Below, in pieces: positions 52,646 to 62,327 of a stretch of 64,000 nucleotides of DNA; positions within the stretch are counted from its first letter, which is position 1, and every line of letters begins with the position of its first letter. The stretch spans positions 1,338,501-1,402,500 of the forward strand of contig NZ_CP139715.1 of the NCBI RefSeq assembly GCF_034377285.1, in the 5' to 3' direction. The position numbers and the translations under genes are program-made. Below the pieces are notes generated by a model. It ran no database searches. It was not told the DNA's origin and worked only from the letters and a program-made list of their open reading frames with translations. The DNA is from Thalassobaculum sp. OXR-137. Its GTDB lineage: Bacteria; Pseudomonadota; Alphaproteobacteria; Thalassobaculales; Thalassobaculaceae.

Positions 52646-53560
52646 TTACTGGGAGCGCAGGCGGGGATCCAGGGCGTCGCGCACCGCGTCGCCGAACAGG
52701 TTGAAGCCGAACACCGCGATGGTGATGGCGAGACCCGGGAAGATCGGAACCCAGATCGCGCTCTCGGCATACTCCTCCGCACCGCCCTGCAGCATGAGCC
52801 CCCAGGCCGGGGTCGGCTCCTGCACGCCCAGGCCCAGATAGGACAGGGACGCCTCCAGCAGGATCGCCTCGCCCAGGAAGGCGGTGAGCATGATCAGGAA
52901 CGGCGCCACCACGTTCGGGGCGATGTGGCGGAAGATGATCCGCGCGCTGCTGTAGCCGATCGAGCGGGCGGCATCCACATAGGGCATCTCGCGGACCGCC
53001 AGGGCGCTCGACCGCACGACCCGGGCACAGCGCGGGATGAACGGGATGGTGATCGCCATGATCACCTTCTCCGTTCCGGTGCCGAAGATCGCCACGATGG
53101 CCAGCGCCATGATGATCAGCGGGAACGCCATGAAGACGTCGATGATCCGCTGCAGGATCAGGTCGAAATACCCGCCGAAATAGGCACTCGCCACCCCGAG
53201 CGCCAATCCGGCGAAGGAGCCGATGATCGCCGCGGTGAAGCCGACGAGGAGGGCCGTCCGCGCGCCGTAGATGATGCGCGAGAACAGGTCGCGGCCGAAC
53301 TGGTCGGTGCCGAGCAGGAAGTATCCTTCGCCCATCTCGCTGGTGGACCCGGGTGGAACGAGCATGTCGGCGAAGTTCGCCTGCTCGGGGTCGAACGGGG
53401 CCAGCCAGGGGGCGAAGACAGCCATGAACACCATGGCCAGGACGACGATGCCACCGGCAAAGCCGAGGGGTTGTTTGCGGGCGAGGCTGACAATGTGCTG
53501 CAGGATCGTCTTGCGCTGCGGCAGCCGGTCGGACTCGATGCTGATCTCGGGGGACGTCAT
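52646..53560 (-). CDS. dppC: Peptide ABC transporter permease, DppC type
   Basis: A 304-residue inner-membrane permease with six hydrophobic segments. The N-terminal OppC-type region (PLGFAGGIVVLAMVFMAVFAPW) is followed by LLGTDQFGRDLFSRIIYGARTAL near residue 95 and the ATPase-coupling EAA loop AARSIGYSSARIIFRHIAPNV near residue 200. The ATG at 53560 is the natural start; sixteen codons more are open upstream without a good site. It lies 13 bases after dppB. Confidence 0.9.
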   Translation of the reverse strand: MTSPEISIESDRLPQRKTILQHIVSLARKQPLGFAGGIVVLAMVFMAVFAPWLAPFDPEQANFADMLVPPGSTSEMGEGYFLLGTDQFGRDLFSRIIYGARTALLVGFTAAIIGSFAGLALGVASAYFGGYFDLILQRIIDVFMAFPLIIMALAIVAIFGTGTEKVIMAITIPFIPRCARVVRSSALAVREMPYVDAARSIGYSSARIIFRHIAPNVVAPFLIMLTAFLGEAILLEASLSYLGLGVQEPTPAWGLMLQGGAEEYAESAIWVPIFPGLAITIAVFGFNLFGDAVRDALDPRLRSQ

Positions 53561-53573
53561 CGTGAAGGCACCC

Positions 53574-54545
53574 TTAGCTGTAGCGAATGCGCGGGTCGAG
53601 CCACGCATACATGATGTCGACCAGGAAGTTCATGAGGACGAAGATCGCCACCACGAGCATCACGAGAGCCTGGGTCATGGTGTAGTCCGACTGGGTCACG
53701 GCGGAGACGAACAGCTTGCCGAGCCCGTTGAGGTTGAACACCTGCTCGGTCACCACCAGACCGCCCATGAGGAACGCGAACTCGATGCCGACGATGGTGA
53801 TGACCGGCAGCATGGCGTTCTTCAGCGCATGCTTGTTGATGATCACCTTCTCGATCAGCCCCTTGGCGCGGGCCGTGCGGACATAGTCCTCGCGCAGCAC
53901 CTCCAGCATGGCCGAACGGGTCATGCGGGTGGCGACGGCCGAATACCGGTATCCGGTGGCGAGCGCCGGCCAGATCAGCTGGGACATGTTGTGGACCGGG
54001 TCGACGAAGAACGACTCGAAATGGATCGGCGGCATCCAGGGCCGACCGAACCATGCCTGGGAGCCTATGAGCAGGCCCAGGATGATCAGGATTCCGAGCC
54101 AGAAGGACGGCATGGCGATACCGGCGATGCTGAACGTCCGCACCAGGTAGTCGATCCAGGAATTCTGCTTGGCCGCGGAGATGACGCCGAGCGGCAGGGC
54201 GATCACCACCGAGACGAAGGTCGCCATCAGGGCCACCTGCAGCGACAGCTCGAAGCGGATCGCGATCTCGTAGGCGACCGGCTGGCCGGTCCACATCGAC
54301 ACGCCGAGGTCGAAGGTGAAGAAGCCGACCATGTATTCGAAGAACTGGTACCAGATCGGATCGGTCAGGCCGAGCCGCTGCTGGCACTGGAGGATCTGCT
54401 GCGGATCCGCGTAGGAGCCCTCGCCGCCGAATTTCAGCAGGCAGACGTCACCAGGGACCAGGCGCAACAGAAGAAAGATCAGGATTGCGGCGCCGATCAG
54501 CGTCGGCAGCAACATCAGCAATCGTTTGATGATGTATGTGTACAT
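53574..54545 (-). CDS. dppB: Peptide ABC transporter permease, DppB type
   Basis: A 323-residue permease. The start MYTYIIKRLLMLLPTLIGAAILIF is the classical DppB/OppB opening. The second half has the EAA loop REDYVRTARAKGLIEKVIINKH near residue 216 and ends WLDPRIRYS, typical of the family. It forms the membrane channel with DppC. It is separated from the binding-protein gene by a strong hairpin, so it is probably expressed below the binding protein. Confidence 0.92.
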   Translation of the reverse strand: MYTYIIKRLLMLLPTLIGAAILIFLLLRLVPGDVCLLKFGGEGSYADPQQILQCQQRLGLTDPIWYQFFEYMVGFFTFDLGVSMWTGQPVAYEIAIRFELSLQVALMATFVSVVIALPLGVISAAKQNSWIDYLVRTFSIAGIAMPSFWLGILIILGLLIGSQAWFGRPWMPPIHFESFFVDPVHNMSQLIWPALATGYRYSAVATRMTRSAMLEVLREDYVRTARAKGLIEKVIINKHALKNAMLPVITIVGIEFAFLMGGLVVTEQVFNLNGLGKLFVSAVTQSDYTMTQALVMLVVAIFVLMNFLVDIMYAWLDPRIRYS

Positions 54546-54584
54546 CTGAGGCGTCGCTCACGCTATTCATAAGGGGACAAAGAA

Positions 54585-54613
54585 CCGCCCCGGGACGTGA
54601 TGTCCCGGGGCGG
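54585..54613 (-). terminator. Hairpin between binding-protein and permease genes
   Basis: A perfect 12-base stem (CCGCCCCGGGAC with GTCCCGGGGCGG) with a 5-base loop. On the minus strand TTCTTTGT follows. This looks like a partial terminator or mRNA stabiliser that keeps the binding protein more abundant than the permeases. Confidence 0.7.
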
Positions 54614-54634
54614 CGGATGAGCGTGTCGGAAGCG

Positions 54635-56275
54635 TCAGCCGCCGAGCTGCTTCTTACGCTCGGCCGCGTCGATCCAGATGTTCTCGAGCGACTGGTTGAG
54701 GTAGTGGCTCGGGGACGTCTTCCAGCCCTTCACATAGGAGCGGTACGGGTTGATCTTGTACCACCACAGCGTGATGAACTGGGACGCCAGGTCGTTCAGG
54801 ACCCGCTTCTCGAACTTGGCGAACAGCTCGCGCTGCTGCCCCTCGTCGCCGGTCTTCAGAAGCTCGGCGTAGGTGCTCTCGAGCTCCTCGTCCTTGAAGT
54901 ACGAGTAGTTCGCGCCCGAGGAGGGCAGGAACTTCGAGATATCGGCGATCGGGTTCACGACGGCCTGGCAGTTGAAGTCGAGGGAGATCTCGAAGTTCTT
55001 CTGCGTGCGCAGGGTCGCGTAGAACGGCGTGGACGGCTGCACCCACTGTTCCACATCGAGGCCGATACGGCGCCACTGGTCAATCAGCCAGGTGCCGACG
55101 ACCTTGTACGGCTGGTCCACACCGCGGTTATGCAGGGTGAACTTCAGGCCTTCGTGGCCGGCCTCTTTCAGGAGCGCCTTGGCCTTCTCGCGGCTCGCCT
55201 CGATATCCTTGCTGTAGCCGATGATGTTCTTCTCGAGATACTCCGGCGTGGAGGAGATCGGGTGGCCCGGGAAACCGATGCCGCCGACCGTCTTCACGAT
55301 CGCGATCTTGGAGAGGTACTCGGAGCCCTGGTACCGGTCGATGGCCAGGGACAGGGCCTGACGCACGCGCGGGTCGTCGAACGGCTTCGCTTCGTGGTTC
55401 GGCGTGACGATCAGCACGCAGTTCCAGTCGCTCTCCTGAACCTAGATCTGGTCGCCGAGGGCTTCCTTGAGGTCGTCACGCGCCTTCGGCGGGAAGCCGC
55501 GGAACTCGATATCGGCCTGACCGCCGCGGATGGCCTGCAGGCGGACCGACATCTTCGGCGCGATCAGCGAGGTGAACCCGTCGAGATACGGCTTGCCATC
55601 GTGGTAGTAGTTCGGGTTCTTCTTGCCCGTCACGTGGCTGCCCTGCACATGCTCCACGAAGTGGAACGGGCCGCTGCCGTTGATGTTGGTCTGGTGCCAC
55701 GTGTAACCGTGATCATCCAGGTCCTTCTTCGAGTAGACGAAGTTGAACGGCATGGCGATCGTCGGGATGAACGTGCCGGACGGGAACTTCAGATTGAAGA
55801 CAACCGTCTCCGGATCCGGAGCCTCGACCGAGTCGATCATCGCGAAGTAGGCCTTGCGGTTCGACGCCACACCTTCCGGCGGGAACGCGAGCTTGTCGAA
55901 CGTGGCCTTGATGTCGGCGGAGGTCAGTTCCTGGCCGTCCTGGAACTTCACACCCTTGCGGATCTTGAAGGTGTAGGTCTTGCCGTCGTTGGTCGGCGCC
56001 GGCACGTCGCCCACGCAGAGATCGCAAACGAAGTCGGTCGGCGACGACGGATTGTCCGGATTGACCCGGATCAGCAGGCTGTAGAACGGCCGGATCGGAT
56101 GGATCATGCCGAAAGTGGATTCGATGTGGCCGTCGTAGGACGGGATGTCGCTGCCAACCACGAGGCGCAGTTCGCCGCCATACTCCTGAGCGGACGCCGG
56201 CATCGAGCCCGCTCCGGCCAAAAGGGCCGAGCCGAACACGACCGAGGCCGCTAACCGGGTCAGACGTGACTTCAT
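54635..56275 (-). pseudogene. dppA: Family 5 extracellular solute-binding protein (DppA type) with in-frame amber codon
   Basis: The frame encodes a signal peptide (MKSRLTRLAASVVFGSALLA region, cleaved after ASAQ) and a full peptide-binding protein of about 545 residues. The frame is broken by one TAG at 55442-55444, codon 278. Before it comes LKEALGDQI, and after it, in the same frame, VQESDWNCVLIVTPNHEAKPFDDPRVRQALSLAID continues in normal family style; no base is lost or gained. The usual residue there is a charged or polar one, so a single base change explains it. Either the gene is recently inactivated, the base is a sequencing error, or the codon is read through. The gene heads the dppABC operon. 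Confidence 0.85.
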
Positions 56276-56488
56276 AGGGTCGTCTCCTTCCCAAACGTGA
56301 CAGTGCACCTGACCAGCAGGGGTCAGGAACGGCTTGTTACAGGGACACTTTCGCCCGACGCCTCGGCGTCGTCGTCACTGTCCCACTTGCATGTCGGTCG
56401 GGATGCGGCACACGTCCGCGATGTTCCTCCCGTCCCTGCTTTCTTTTCCGGTGTGATTAAGTCCACCGGTTGCCGCGTCTTATGACGC

Positions 56489-56498
56489 TTGTATACAG
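56489..56498. promoter_or_regulatory. TTGTATACAG palindrome, candidate GntR-type operator
   Basis: TGTATACA is a perfect 8-base palindrome at 56490-56497 in the 312-base divergent gap between dppA and the dehalogenase gene. TNGTATACNA-like sites are typical for FCD-type GntR regulators. No GntR gene of that kind is nearby. The remainder of the gap holds no gene that I can see. Confidence 0.35.
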
Positions 56499-56587
56499 TT
56501 TCATGACCCGCGCCGGGGGTCAAGTGATGCCCCCAGGAACTGAACTGAATTATGCAAACAACAAGGCGCGCGGCCGAGGAGGAAGCA

Positions 56588-57298
56588 ATGGCCGACCAAG
56601 AGGTCAAGGCGCTGGTTTTCGATGTCTTTGGGACTGTCGTGGATTGGCGGACGAGCGTGGCGGCTGAAGTCGATGCGCTGGCCGCGAAGAAAGGCTGGAC
56701 ATTGGACGGCGTGGAGTTCGCCATGCGGTGGCGATCCCTCTACGCGCCTTCCATGCGGCCGGTGCGTCGCGGAGAAGCGCCCTACCGCCGCCTCGACGAC
56801 CTGCATCGGGAAAGCCTGCGCACCGTCCTGCAGGAATATGAGGTGAGCCTCGGCGACGACGAGCTGGAGCATCTGAACAAGGTCTGGCACCGGCTGCATC
56901 CCTGGCCGGACAGTGTTCCGGGACTGACCCGGCTCAAGAAGAAGTTCATCATCGCCACCATGTCGAACGGCAACGTCTCGCTGATGGTCAACATGGCGAA
57001 GTTCGCCGGCCTGCCCTGGGACACGATCCTCGGCTCCGAGCCGGCCCGGAACTACAAGCCGGAACCCGTGGTCTACCTGACCGGCGCCGACTGGCTCGGC
57101 CTGGATCCGTCCCAGGTTCTGATGACGGCGGCCCATAACAGCGATCTGCAGGCGGCCCGCGACCTCGGGTTCAAGACCGCCTTCATCCTGCGTCCCACCG
57201 AATACGGCCCGAACCAGCACAAGGACAACGAGGCCGAAAGCGACTGGGACTACATCACGAACAGCATGGAAGAGCTGGCCGACAAGCTCGGCGCCTGA
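56588..57298 (+). CDS. Haloacid dehalogenase, type II (HAD superfamily)
   Basis: A 236-residue HAD hydrolase. The nucleophile Asp is in LVFDVFGTVVDWRTS near residue 11. The Ser/Asn block is MSNGN near residue 125, the lysine lies in YKPEPVVY near residue 157, and a later acidic region is near residue 180 (AAHNSDLQAARDLGF). This matches L-2-haloacid dehalogenases and related hydrolases. The true substrate may be a 2-haloacid or a phosphate ester. It is the first of four same-strand catabolic genes. The ATG at 56588 follows a GAGGAAG site. Confidence 0.88.
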   Translation: MADQEVKALVFDVFGTVVDWRTSVAAEVDALAAKKGWTLDGVEFAMRWRSLYAPSMRPVRRGEAPYRRLDDLHRESLRTVLQEYEVSLGDDELEHLNKVWHRLHPWPDSVPGLTRLKKKFIIATMSNGNVSLMVNMAKFAGLPWDTILGSEPARNYKPEPVVYLTGADWLGLDPSQVLMTAAHNSDLQAARDLGFKTAFILRPTEYGPNQHKDNEAESDWDYITNSMEELADKLGA

Positions 57299-57309
57299 GG
57301 GAGGGTGAC

Positions 57310-58683
57310 ATGACGACGGTTATCGAGACCTACGCCCGCTTCGCCGCCGGCCTGCGCACGGCCCCGCTCTCCGACGAGGTCCGCCATCATGCGGAGCGGG
57401 CCATCGTCGACTGGTTCGCCGCCTGCGTTCCCGGCGGAGTGATGGCGCCGGCGACCCTGGTGGCCGAGGCCCTGTCCGACCAGGTCGGGGCCGGCAACGC
57501 CTCGCTGGTTCCGGGCGGTCAGCGGGCCACCGCCCAGACCGCGGCGCTGATCAACGGCACCGCGTCGCATACGGTGGAGTTCGACGACATCTTCCGCGAG
57601 GGGCTCTACCATCCGGGCACGCCGACCATCTCCGCCGCCCTGGCGGCGGCCGAGCTGGCCGGCGCGGACGGCGCCCGGCTGATCGCCGGCGTCGTCGCCG
57701 GGTACGAGGTCTCGAACCGCATCGCCAAGGCGGTCAATCCGCGCCATTACGACTACTGGCACACCACGGCGACGGTCGGCTGCTTCGGCGCGGCCGCCGC
57801 GGCGTCGGTGATCCTCGATCTGGACGCCGTCCAGACCGCCCATGCCCTGGGCACGGCCGCGACCATGGCCGCCGGCCTGCAGCAGGCGTTCCGGGCCGAT
57901 GCCATGAGCAAGCCGCTGCATTCCGGCCGCGCCGCCGAGGCCGGCATTCTCGCCGCCCGCCTCGCCAAGGCCGGGGTGACCGGCGCGCTGGATGCGCTGG
58001 AGGGACCGCGCGGCTTCGGGGCGGCGATGAGCGGGCCGGATGTGGACTGGGAGGCGGCCACCGCCACCCTCGGATCCGACTGGACGATCACCCGGGTCAC
58101 CTTCAAGAACCACGCCGCCTGCGGCCATGTGCATGCGGCGGTCGACGCGGTCACCGAAATCGCCGCCGCCAACGGCATCTCCGTCGACCGGATCGCCATT
58201 ATCGAGGCCGGCTCCTATGCCAAGTCGGTGGAAATCTGCGGCAATGCCAACCCGGTCACCGCCTTCGAGGCGAAGTTCAGCCTTCCCTACTGCGTGGCGG
58301 CGGTGCTGGTGCGCGGCTCGGTCCGGCGGGCGGCATTCGAGCCGGACGCCCTGGCCGACCCGGCGATCCGCGATCTGATGACCAAGGTAGTGCACACCGT
58401 CGATCCCGGCTGCGAGGCGGCCTTTCCGGGCGTGCGCTCGGCCCGCGCGGCGATCGTGACGACGGATGGGGAGCGGTTCGAGTTCTTCGCGCCGACGCGC
58501 AAGGGCGATCCGGACAATCCGCTGACCGATGCCGAGCTGGACGCGAAGTTCCACGAGCTGACCGACGAGGTGCTCGGCACGGCCGCGGCAAGCGCGTTGC
58601 TGGCCCGTCTGCGCGACCTGCGCTCGGCCGGCCCGGTCGGCGACCTGCTGCGGGCCAGCGCCCTTGCCCAGGCGGCGGAATAG
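57310..58683 (+). CDS. MmgE/PrpD family protein
   Basis: A 457-residue protein of the 2-methylcitrate dehydratase/cis-aconitate decarboxylase fold. The N-terminal DWFAACVPGGV near residue 32, NGTASHTVEFDDIFREGLYHPG near residue 83 and the later FKNHAACGHVHAAVDAV near residue 266 are typical. The reaction within this broad family, which includes dehydratases, decarboxylases and isomerases, cannot be told. It starts 11 bases after the dehalogenase gene, so the two are likely one operon. Confidence 0.88.
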   Translation: MTTVIETYARFAAGLRTAPLSDEVRHHAERAIVDWFAACVPGGVMAPATLVAEALSDQVGAGNASLVPGGQRATAQTAALINGTASHTVEFDDIFREGLYHPGTPTISAALAAAELAGADGARLIAGVVAGYEVSNRIAKAVNPRHYDYWHTTATVGCFGAAAAASVILDLDAVQTAHALGTAATMAAGLQQAFRADAMSKPLHSGRAAEAGILAARLAKAGVTGALDALEGPRGFGAAMSGPDVDWEAATATLGSDWTITRVTFKNHAACGHVHAAVDAVTEIAAANGISVDRIAIIEAGSYAKSVEICGNANPVTAFEAKFSLPYCVAAVLVRGSVRRAAFEPDALADPAIRDLMTKVVHTVDPGCEAAFPGVRSARAAIVTTDGERFEFFAPTRKGDPDNPLTDAELDAKFHELTDEVLGTAAASALLARLRDLRSAGPVGDLLRASALAQAAE

Positions 58684-58699
58684 CGCGCTAAACATACAG

Positions 58700-58808
58700 C
58701 ACTCCCCGGCCTTGTGCCGGGGCCGACGGTTCCACGGGCCTGACGCATGAGGCGGATTTCATGCGGCACAGAGGGTCGGCGGTGGGCCCGGCACAAGGCC
58801 GGGGAGTG
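58700..58808. repeat. Inverted repeat (family 1) with 22-base perfect arms
   Basis: CACTCCCCGGCCTTGTGCCG at 58700 onward is mirrored exactly at 58787-58808. The 60-odd bases between are unrelated. It lies between two same-strand genes, so it can be a transcript end or a boundary within the operon. Confidence 0.8.
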
Positions 58809-58860
58809 CGAAAAGAACAACGGATACGCACCAAGACCACCTCACCCACCGGAGACCCGA

Positions 58861-60045
58861 ATGTCCTCCCTCTATGACGACCTGCTCACCGAGGAGCAGC
58901 TTCAGTTCCGCGATGCCGTGCGCGGTTTCGCCGAGCGCCACCTGGCGGCCGACCGGCTGGCCCGCGCCCATCGCTCGGAGTTTCCCTTCGACGTCGCCAA
59001 GCTGATGGCGGAGCAGGGGCTGCTCGGCATCACCTTCAAGGAGGAGGACGGCGGCATGGGCGGCTCGCTCATGGACGCCATCGTGGCCATCGAGACGGTC
59101 TCCGCCGTCTGCCCACGCTCGGCCGACGTCATCCAGGCCGGCAATTTCGGGCCGATCCGCACCTTCGTGGAATACGCCACCCCGGATCAGAAGGAACGCT
59201 ATCTTGCCCCGCTGATCGGCGGCGAGGCGACCATTTCGGTCGGCATGAGCGAGCCCGAGGCCGGATCCGCCGTCACCGACCTGAAGACCACCGCCACCCC
59301 GGACGGCGACGGCTTCCGCATCAACGGCACCAAGGTGTTCTCCTCCCACAGCCCGGATTCCAACCTGTTCCTGGTCTATGTCCGCTACGGACCGGGCGTC
59401 GACGGCATCGGCTCGGTGCTGATCGAGCGCGGTCAGGAGGGCTTCACCCTCGGGCGCCCCTCCCGCTATGTGGGCGGCGACGACTGGTGCCAGCTCTATT
59501 TCGAGGACGTCTATGTCGGCCCGGAGAACGTCCTGCTGCGCGAGGGCGGCTTCAAGAAGCAGATCGCGGCGTTCAACATCGAGCGCCTGGGCAATTCCGC
59601 CCGCGCGCTGGCTTTTGGCCGCCACGCCTTCGAGATCGCCCGCGAGCACGCCGAGACCCGGCACCAGTTCGGCCGGCCGCTCGCCGATTTCCAGGGCCTG
59701 CAGTGGAAGTTCGCCGAGGCCGCCCTGCGCATGGAGGCGGCCCAGCTCATGCTCTACCGGGTCGCCGGCAAGGCCGATAAGGGGCTGCCCAGCGCTTACG
59801 AGACCGCCCTGGTCAAATACCTCTGCAACGAGGCCGGGTTCCTTGCCGCCAACGAGTCGATGCAGATCCTCGGCGGCCTCGGCTACACCGAGGAGAGCCT
59901 GGTGGAATACTGCTGGCGCCGGGCCCGCGGCTGGCAGATCGCCGGCGGCAGCCTGGAGATGATGAAGAACCGGATCGCCGAGGGCGTGTTCAACCGGCGC
60001 TTCTCCCAGCGTCCGCCGAAGCCCGCCCCGAAGTCGAGCGCGTGA
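58861..60045 (+). CDS. Acyl-CoA dehydrogenase
   Basis: A 394-residue flavoprotein. The N-terminal helical domain is followed by the FAD/substrate blocks SVGMSEPEAGSAVTDLKTTA near residue 124 and GTKVFSSHSPDSNLFLVYVR near residue 156. The C-terminal four-helix bundle has RHQFGRPLADFQGLQWKFAE near residue 263 and ILGGLGYTEES near residue 339. It introduces the alpha-beta double bond in an acyl-CoA with ETF as acceptor. Chain length or branching cannot be read from the sequence. It is 8 bases ahead of the CoA ligase gene, so they form an operon. Confidence 0.92.
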   Translation: MSSLYDDLLTEEQLQFRDAVRGFAERHLAADRLARAHRSEFPFDVAKLMAEQGLLGITFKEEDGGMGGSLMDAIVAIETVSAVCPRSADVIQAGNFGPIRTFVEYATPDQKERYLAPLIGGEATISVGMSEPEAGSAVTDLKTTATPDGDGFRINGTKVFSSHSPDSNLFLVYVRYGPGVDGIGSVLIERGQEGFTLGRPSRYVGGDDWCQLYFEDVYVGPENVLLREGGFKKQIAAFNIERLGNSARALAFGRHAFEIAREHAETRHQFGRPLADFQGLQWKFAEAALRMEAAQLMLYRVAGKADKGLPSAYETALVKYLCNEAGFLAANESMQILGGLGYTEESLVEYCWRRARGWQIAGGSLEMMKNRIAEGVFNRRFSQRPPKPAPKSSA

Positions 60046-60053
60046 GGCGGGAC

Positions 60054-62129
60054 ATGGCTGACAGCAAGGGCTGGATCGACGCCCTCGTCCGGCCGGCCAC
60101 GGTTGCCGTGGTCGGCGCCTCCGACGATCCCAAGAAGGACAGCGCCCGCCCGCTGCGCTTCCTGCGCAAGCACGGCTTCGCCGGCACGGTCTGGCCGATC
60201 AACCCCATGCGCGAGACCGTGCTGGGGGAGAAGGCCTGGCCGAGCCTGGCCGCCCTGCCGGCGGTGCCGGAGCATGTCTATATCGTCACCGCGGCCGAGC
60301 GGGTCGAGGAACAGGTGGTGGAGGCCGCCCGCCTGGGCGTGAAGGTCGCCACGGTCCTGGCCGACGGCTTCGCCGAGGCGGGAGAGGACGGGGCGGAGGC
60401 CCAGCGTCGGCTGGTGGAGAAGGCCCATGCCGGCGGCATGCGGCTTCTCGGCCCCAACAGCATGGGGGCGGCCAATGTCGCCGACCGCACCCCCTTCACC
60501 ACCAATGCCGCCTGGGAGGCCGAAAGCCTGAAGCCCGGCCGGCTGATGGCCCTGTCCCAGTCCGGCTCCCTGATCGGCACCCTGGTGTCGCGCGGGGCGG
60601 CTCGCGGCATCGGCTTTCATTCCCTGGTCTCCGTCGGCAACGAGGCGGACCTGGATGTGGGCGCCATCGGTGAGGCCGCGGTCGGGCTGGAGGAGGTCGA
60701 TGCCTTCGTCCTGTTCCTGGAGACCGTGCGCCGGCCGGAGCGGATTGCCGCCTTCGCCCGCGCGGCCGACGCCGCCGGCAAGCCGATCGTGGTCTACAAG
60801 CTCGGCCGCTCGCCCGAGGCCCAGGCGCTCGCCGTCTCCCATACCGGCGCCCTGGTCGGCTCGGACAAGGCGGCGGACGCCTTCTTCCGCGATCTCGGCA
60901 TCTTGCGGGTCGACCAGTTCGAGGCGCTGCTGGAACTCCCCGCCCTGCTGAAAGGCCGCCGGCCCGATGCGTCCCGCCGTTCCAAGCCCGTCGCGGTGGT
61001 GACCACCACCGGCGGCGGCGGAGCGATGGCCGTCGACCGTCTCGGAGCCGCCGGCATCGCGGTGGAAGGGGCCTCCGACGCCTTGCGCGCCCATGTGAAG
61101 GAGGCGGTGGGGCTGTCCCTGAAGCCGGCCCGGCTGATCGACGTGACCCTGGCCGGTGCGCGCTACGAGGTGATGAAGACCGTGCTCGACGGGCTGCTGG
61201 ACAGCGGCGATTACGCGGCCGTGGTGGCGGCCATCGGCTCCTCGGCCCAGTTCCTGCCGGAGCGGGCGGTGCAGCCGATCGTCGATTGCGCGGGGCACGC
61301 CACGCCCATCGCCGCCGCCCCGCTGCCCCAGGCCGACCGGGCGCTGGCCATGCTGTCCGAGGCGGAGGTCGCCGGGTTCCGCTCGGTTGAATCCATGGCC
61401 GATGCGGTCCGCGCCTTCATCGAATGGACGCCGCCGAAACCGGTCCCGACCGAGGCCGCGCCGGAGATCGGCCCGGCCCGGCCCGGCGCGGTGCTGGGGG
61501 AGGCGGACGGCCTCGACCTGCTCGACCGGCTCGGCATGACCACCGTGGGGCGTCGTCTGCTCGGGGTCGACGAGGCGATCCCCGACGACATCGCCTATCC
61601 GGTGGTGCTGAAGGCGGTGAGTGCCGACCTGCCGCACAAGACCGAGGCGGGAGCCGTCGCCCTGGGCCTGACCGACAGGCCGGCGCTGGCGGCGGCGCGC
61701 GACGCCATGCGGGAGCACCTGAAGACCTCCGCGCCCGGCGCGGTGCTGGAGGGCTGGCTGGTGCAGACCATGGTCCGCGGACTGGGCGAGGCGCTGGTCG
61801 GCTACCGGGTCGATCCCGAGGTCGGGCCGGTGATCAGCGTGGCGCCGGGCGGGATCTTCGCCGAGCTTTACGAGGACGTGGCGGTCCGCACCGCCCCGGT
61901 CGACCTGGCCGGCGCGCGGGAGATGATCGCCCAGGTGAAGGGTCTCAAGGCGCTCGCCGGCTGGCGCGGCAAGCAGGCCGGCGACCTGGAAGCCTTGGCC
62001 CGGGCGGTGGTCTCCCTGTCCACCCTGGCCCTCGATCCGGAGCTGCGCGTGGCCGAGGCGGAGGCCAACCCGGTCATGGTGCTTGCGGACGGCGCGGTCG
62101 CGGTGGATGCGCTGGTGAGCTTCGCCTGA
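60054..62129 (+). CDS. NDP-forming acyl-CoA synthetase / acetate-CoA ligase family
   Basis: A 691-residue fused protein of the ACD/Pat-like family. A CoA-binding Rossmann domain comes first (ATVAVVGASDDPKKDSARPLR near residue 15). Succinyl-CoA-ligase-like domains follow with LSQSGSLIGTLVSRGAARG near residue 166, and a His-phosphorylation-type block SHTGALVGSDKAADAFF near residue 262. The last 200 residues are an ATP-grasp domain (YPVVLKAVSADLPHKTEAGAV near residue 518). It activates a carboxylic acid or hydrolyses the CoA ester with nucleotide. The ATG at 60054 is preferred; a GTG at 60042 overlaps the upstream stop. Confidence 0.88.
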   Translation: MADSKGWIDALVRPATVAVVGASDDPKKDSARPLRFLRKHGFAGTVWPINPMRETVLGEKAWPSLAALPAVPEHVYIVTAAERVEEQVVEAARLGVKVATVLADGFAEAGEDGAEAQRRLVEKAHAGGMRLLGPNSMGAANVADRTPFTTNAAWEAESLKPGRLMALSQSGSLIGTLVSRGAARGIGFHSLVSVGNEADLDVGAIGEAAVGLEEVDAFVLFLETVRRPERIAAFARAADAAGKPIVVYKLGRSPEAQALAVSHTGALVGSDKAADAFFRDLGILRVDQFEALLELPALLKGRRPDASRRSKPVAVVTTTGGGGAMAVDRLGAAGIAVEGASDALRAHVKEAVGLSLKPARLIDVTLAGARYEVMKTVLDGLLDSGDYAAVVAAIGSSAQFLPERAVQPIVDCAGHATPIAAAPLPQADRALAMLSEAEVAGFRSVESMADAVRAFIEWTPPKPVPTEAAPEIGPARPGAVLGEADGLDLLDRLGMTTVGRRLLGVDEAIPDDIAYPVVLKAVSADLPHKTEAGAVALGLTDRPALAAARDAMREHLKTSAPGAVLEGWLVQTMVRGLGEALVGYRVDPEVGPVISVAPGGIFAELYEDVAVRTAPVDLAGAREMIAQVKGLKALAGWRGKQAGDLEALARAVVSLSTLALDPELRVAEAEANPVMVLADGAVAVDALVSFA

Positions 62130-62143
62130 GCACCTGACGCCGG

Positions 62144-62253
62144 CCCTTCGACACCTCCCCCGGCGGGGCGCCGGGGTCCTGCTCAGGGCGAGGTCATCAA
62201 GATATAGCCCAAGACCTCGTCCTGAGCAGCGACCGCAGGGAGCGTGTCGAAGG
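62144..62253. repeat. Inverted repeat (family 3, CCTTCGACAC...CTGCTCAGG type)
   Basis: The arms 62144-62195 and 62213-62253 share CCTTCGACAC, CTGCTCAGG and GAGGTC in mirrored order, with an insertion in the left arm. The same element type is widespread between genes in alphaproteobacteria. It separates the two convergent genes. Confidence 0.65.
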
Positions 62254-62267
62254 ACACGCGCGCCCTC

Positions 62268-62298
62268 AAAAGAAAAGCCCCGGCGCGAGGCCGGGGCT
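62268..62298 (-). terminator. Intrinsic terminator of the M23 peptidase gene
   Basis: A 9-base stem (AGCCCCGGC with GCCGGGGCT, 62276-62284 and 62290-62298), a 5-base loop, then TTTCTTTTG on the minus strand. Confidence 0.85.
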
Positions 62299-62327
62299 GA
62301 TCTTGTATCCGGAACGGGAGGGCCGCC

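Noticed and set aside
55442..55444. Pyrrolysine insertion at the amber codon of the binding protein
   Set aside because: Pyrrolysine is not expected in this family or this kind of bacterium, and no pyl gene is in the window; mutation or sequence error is simpler.
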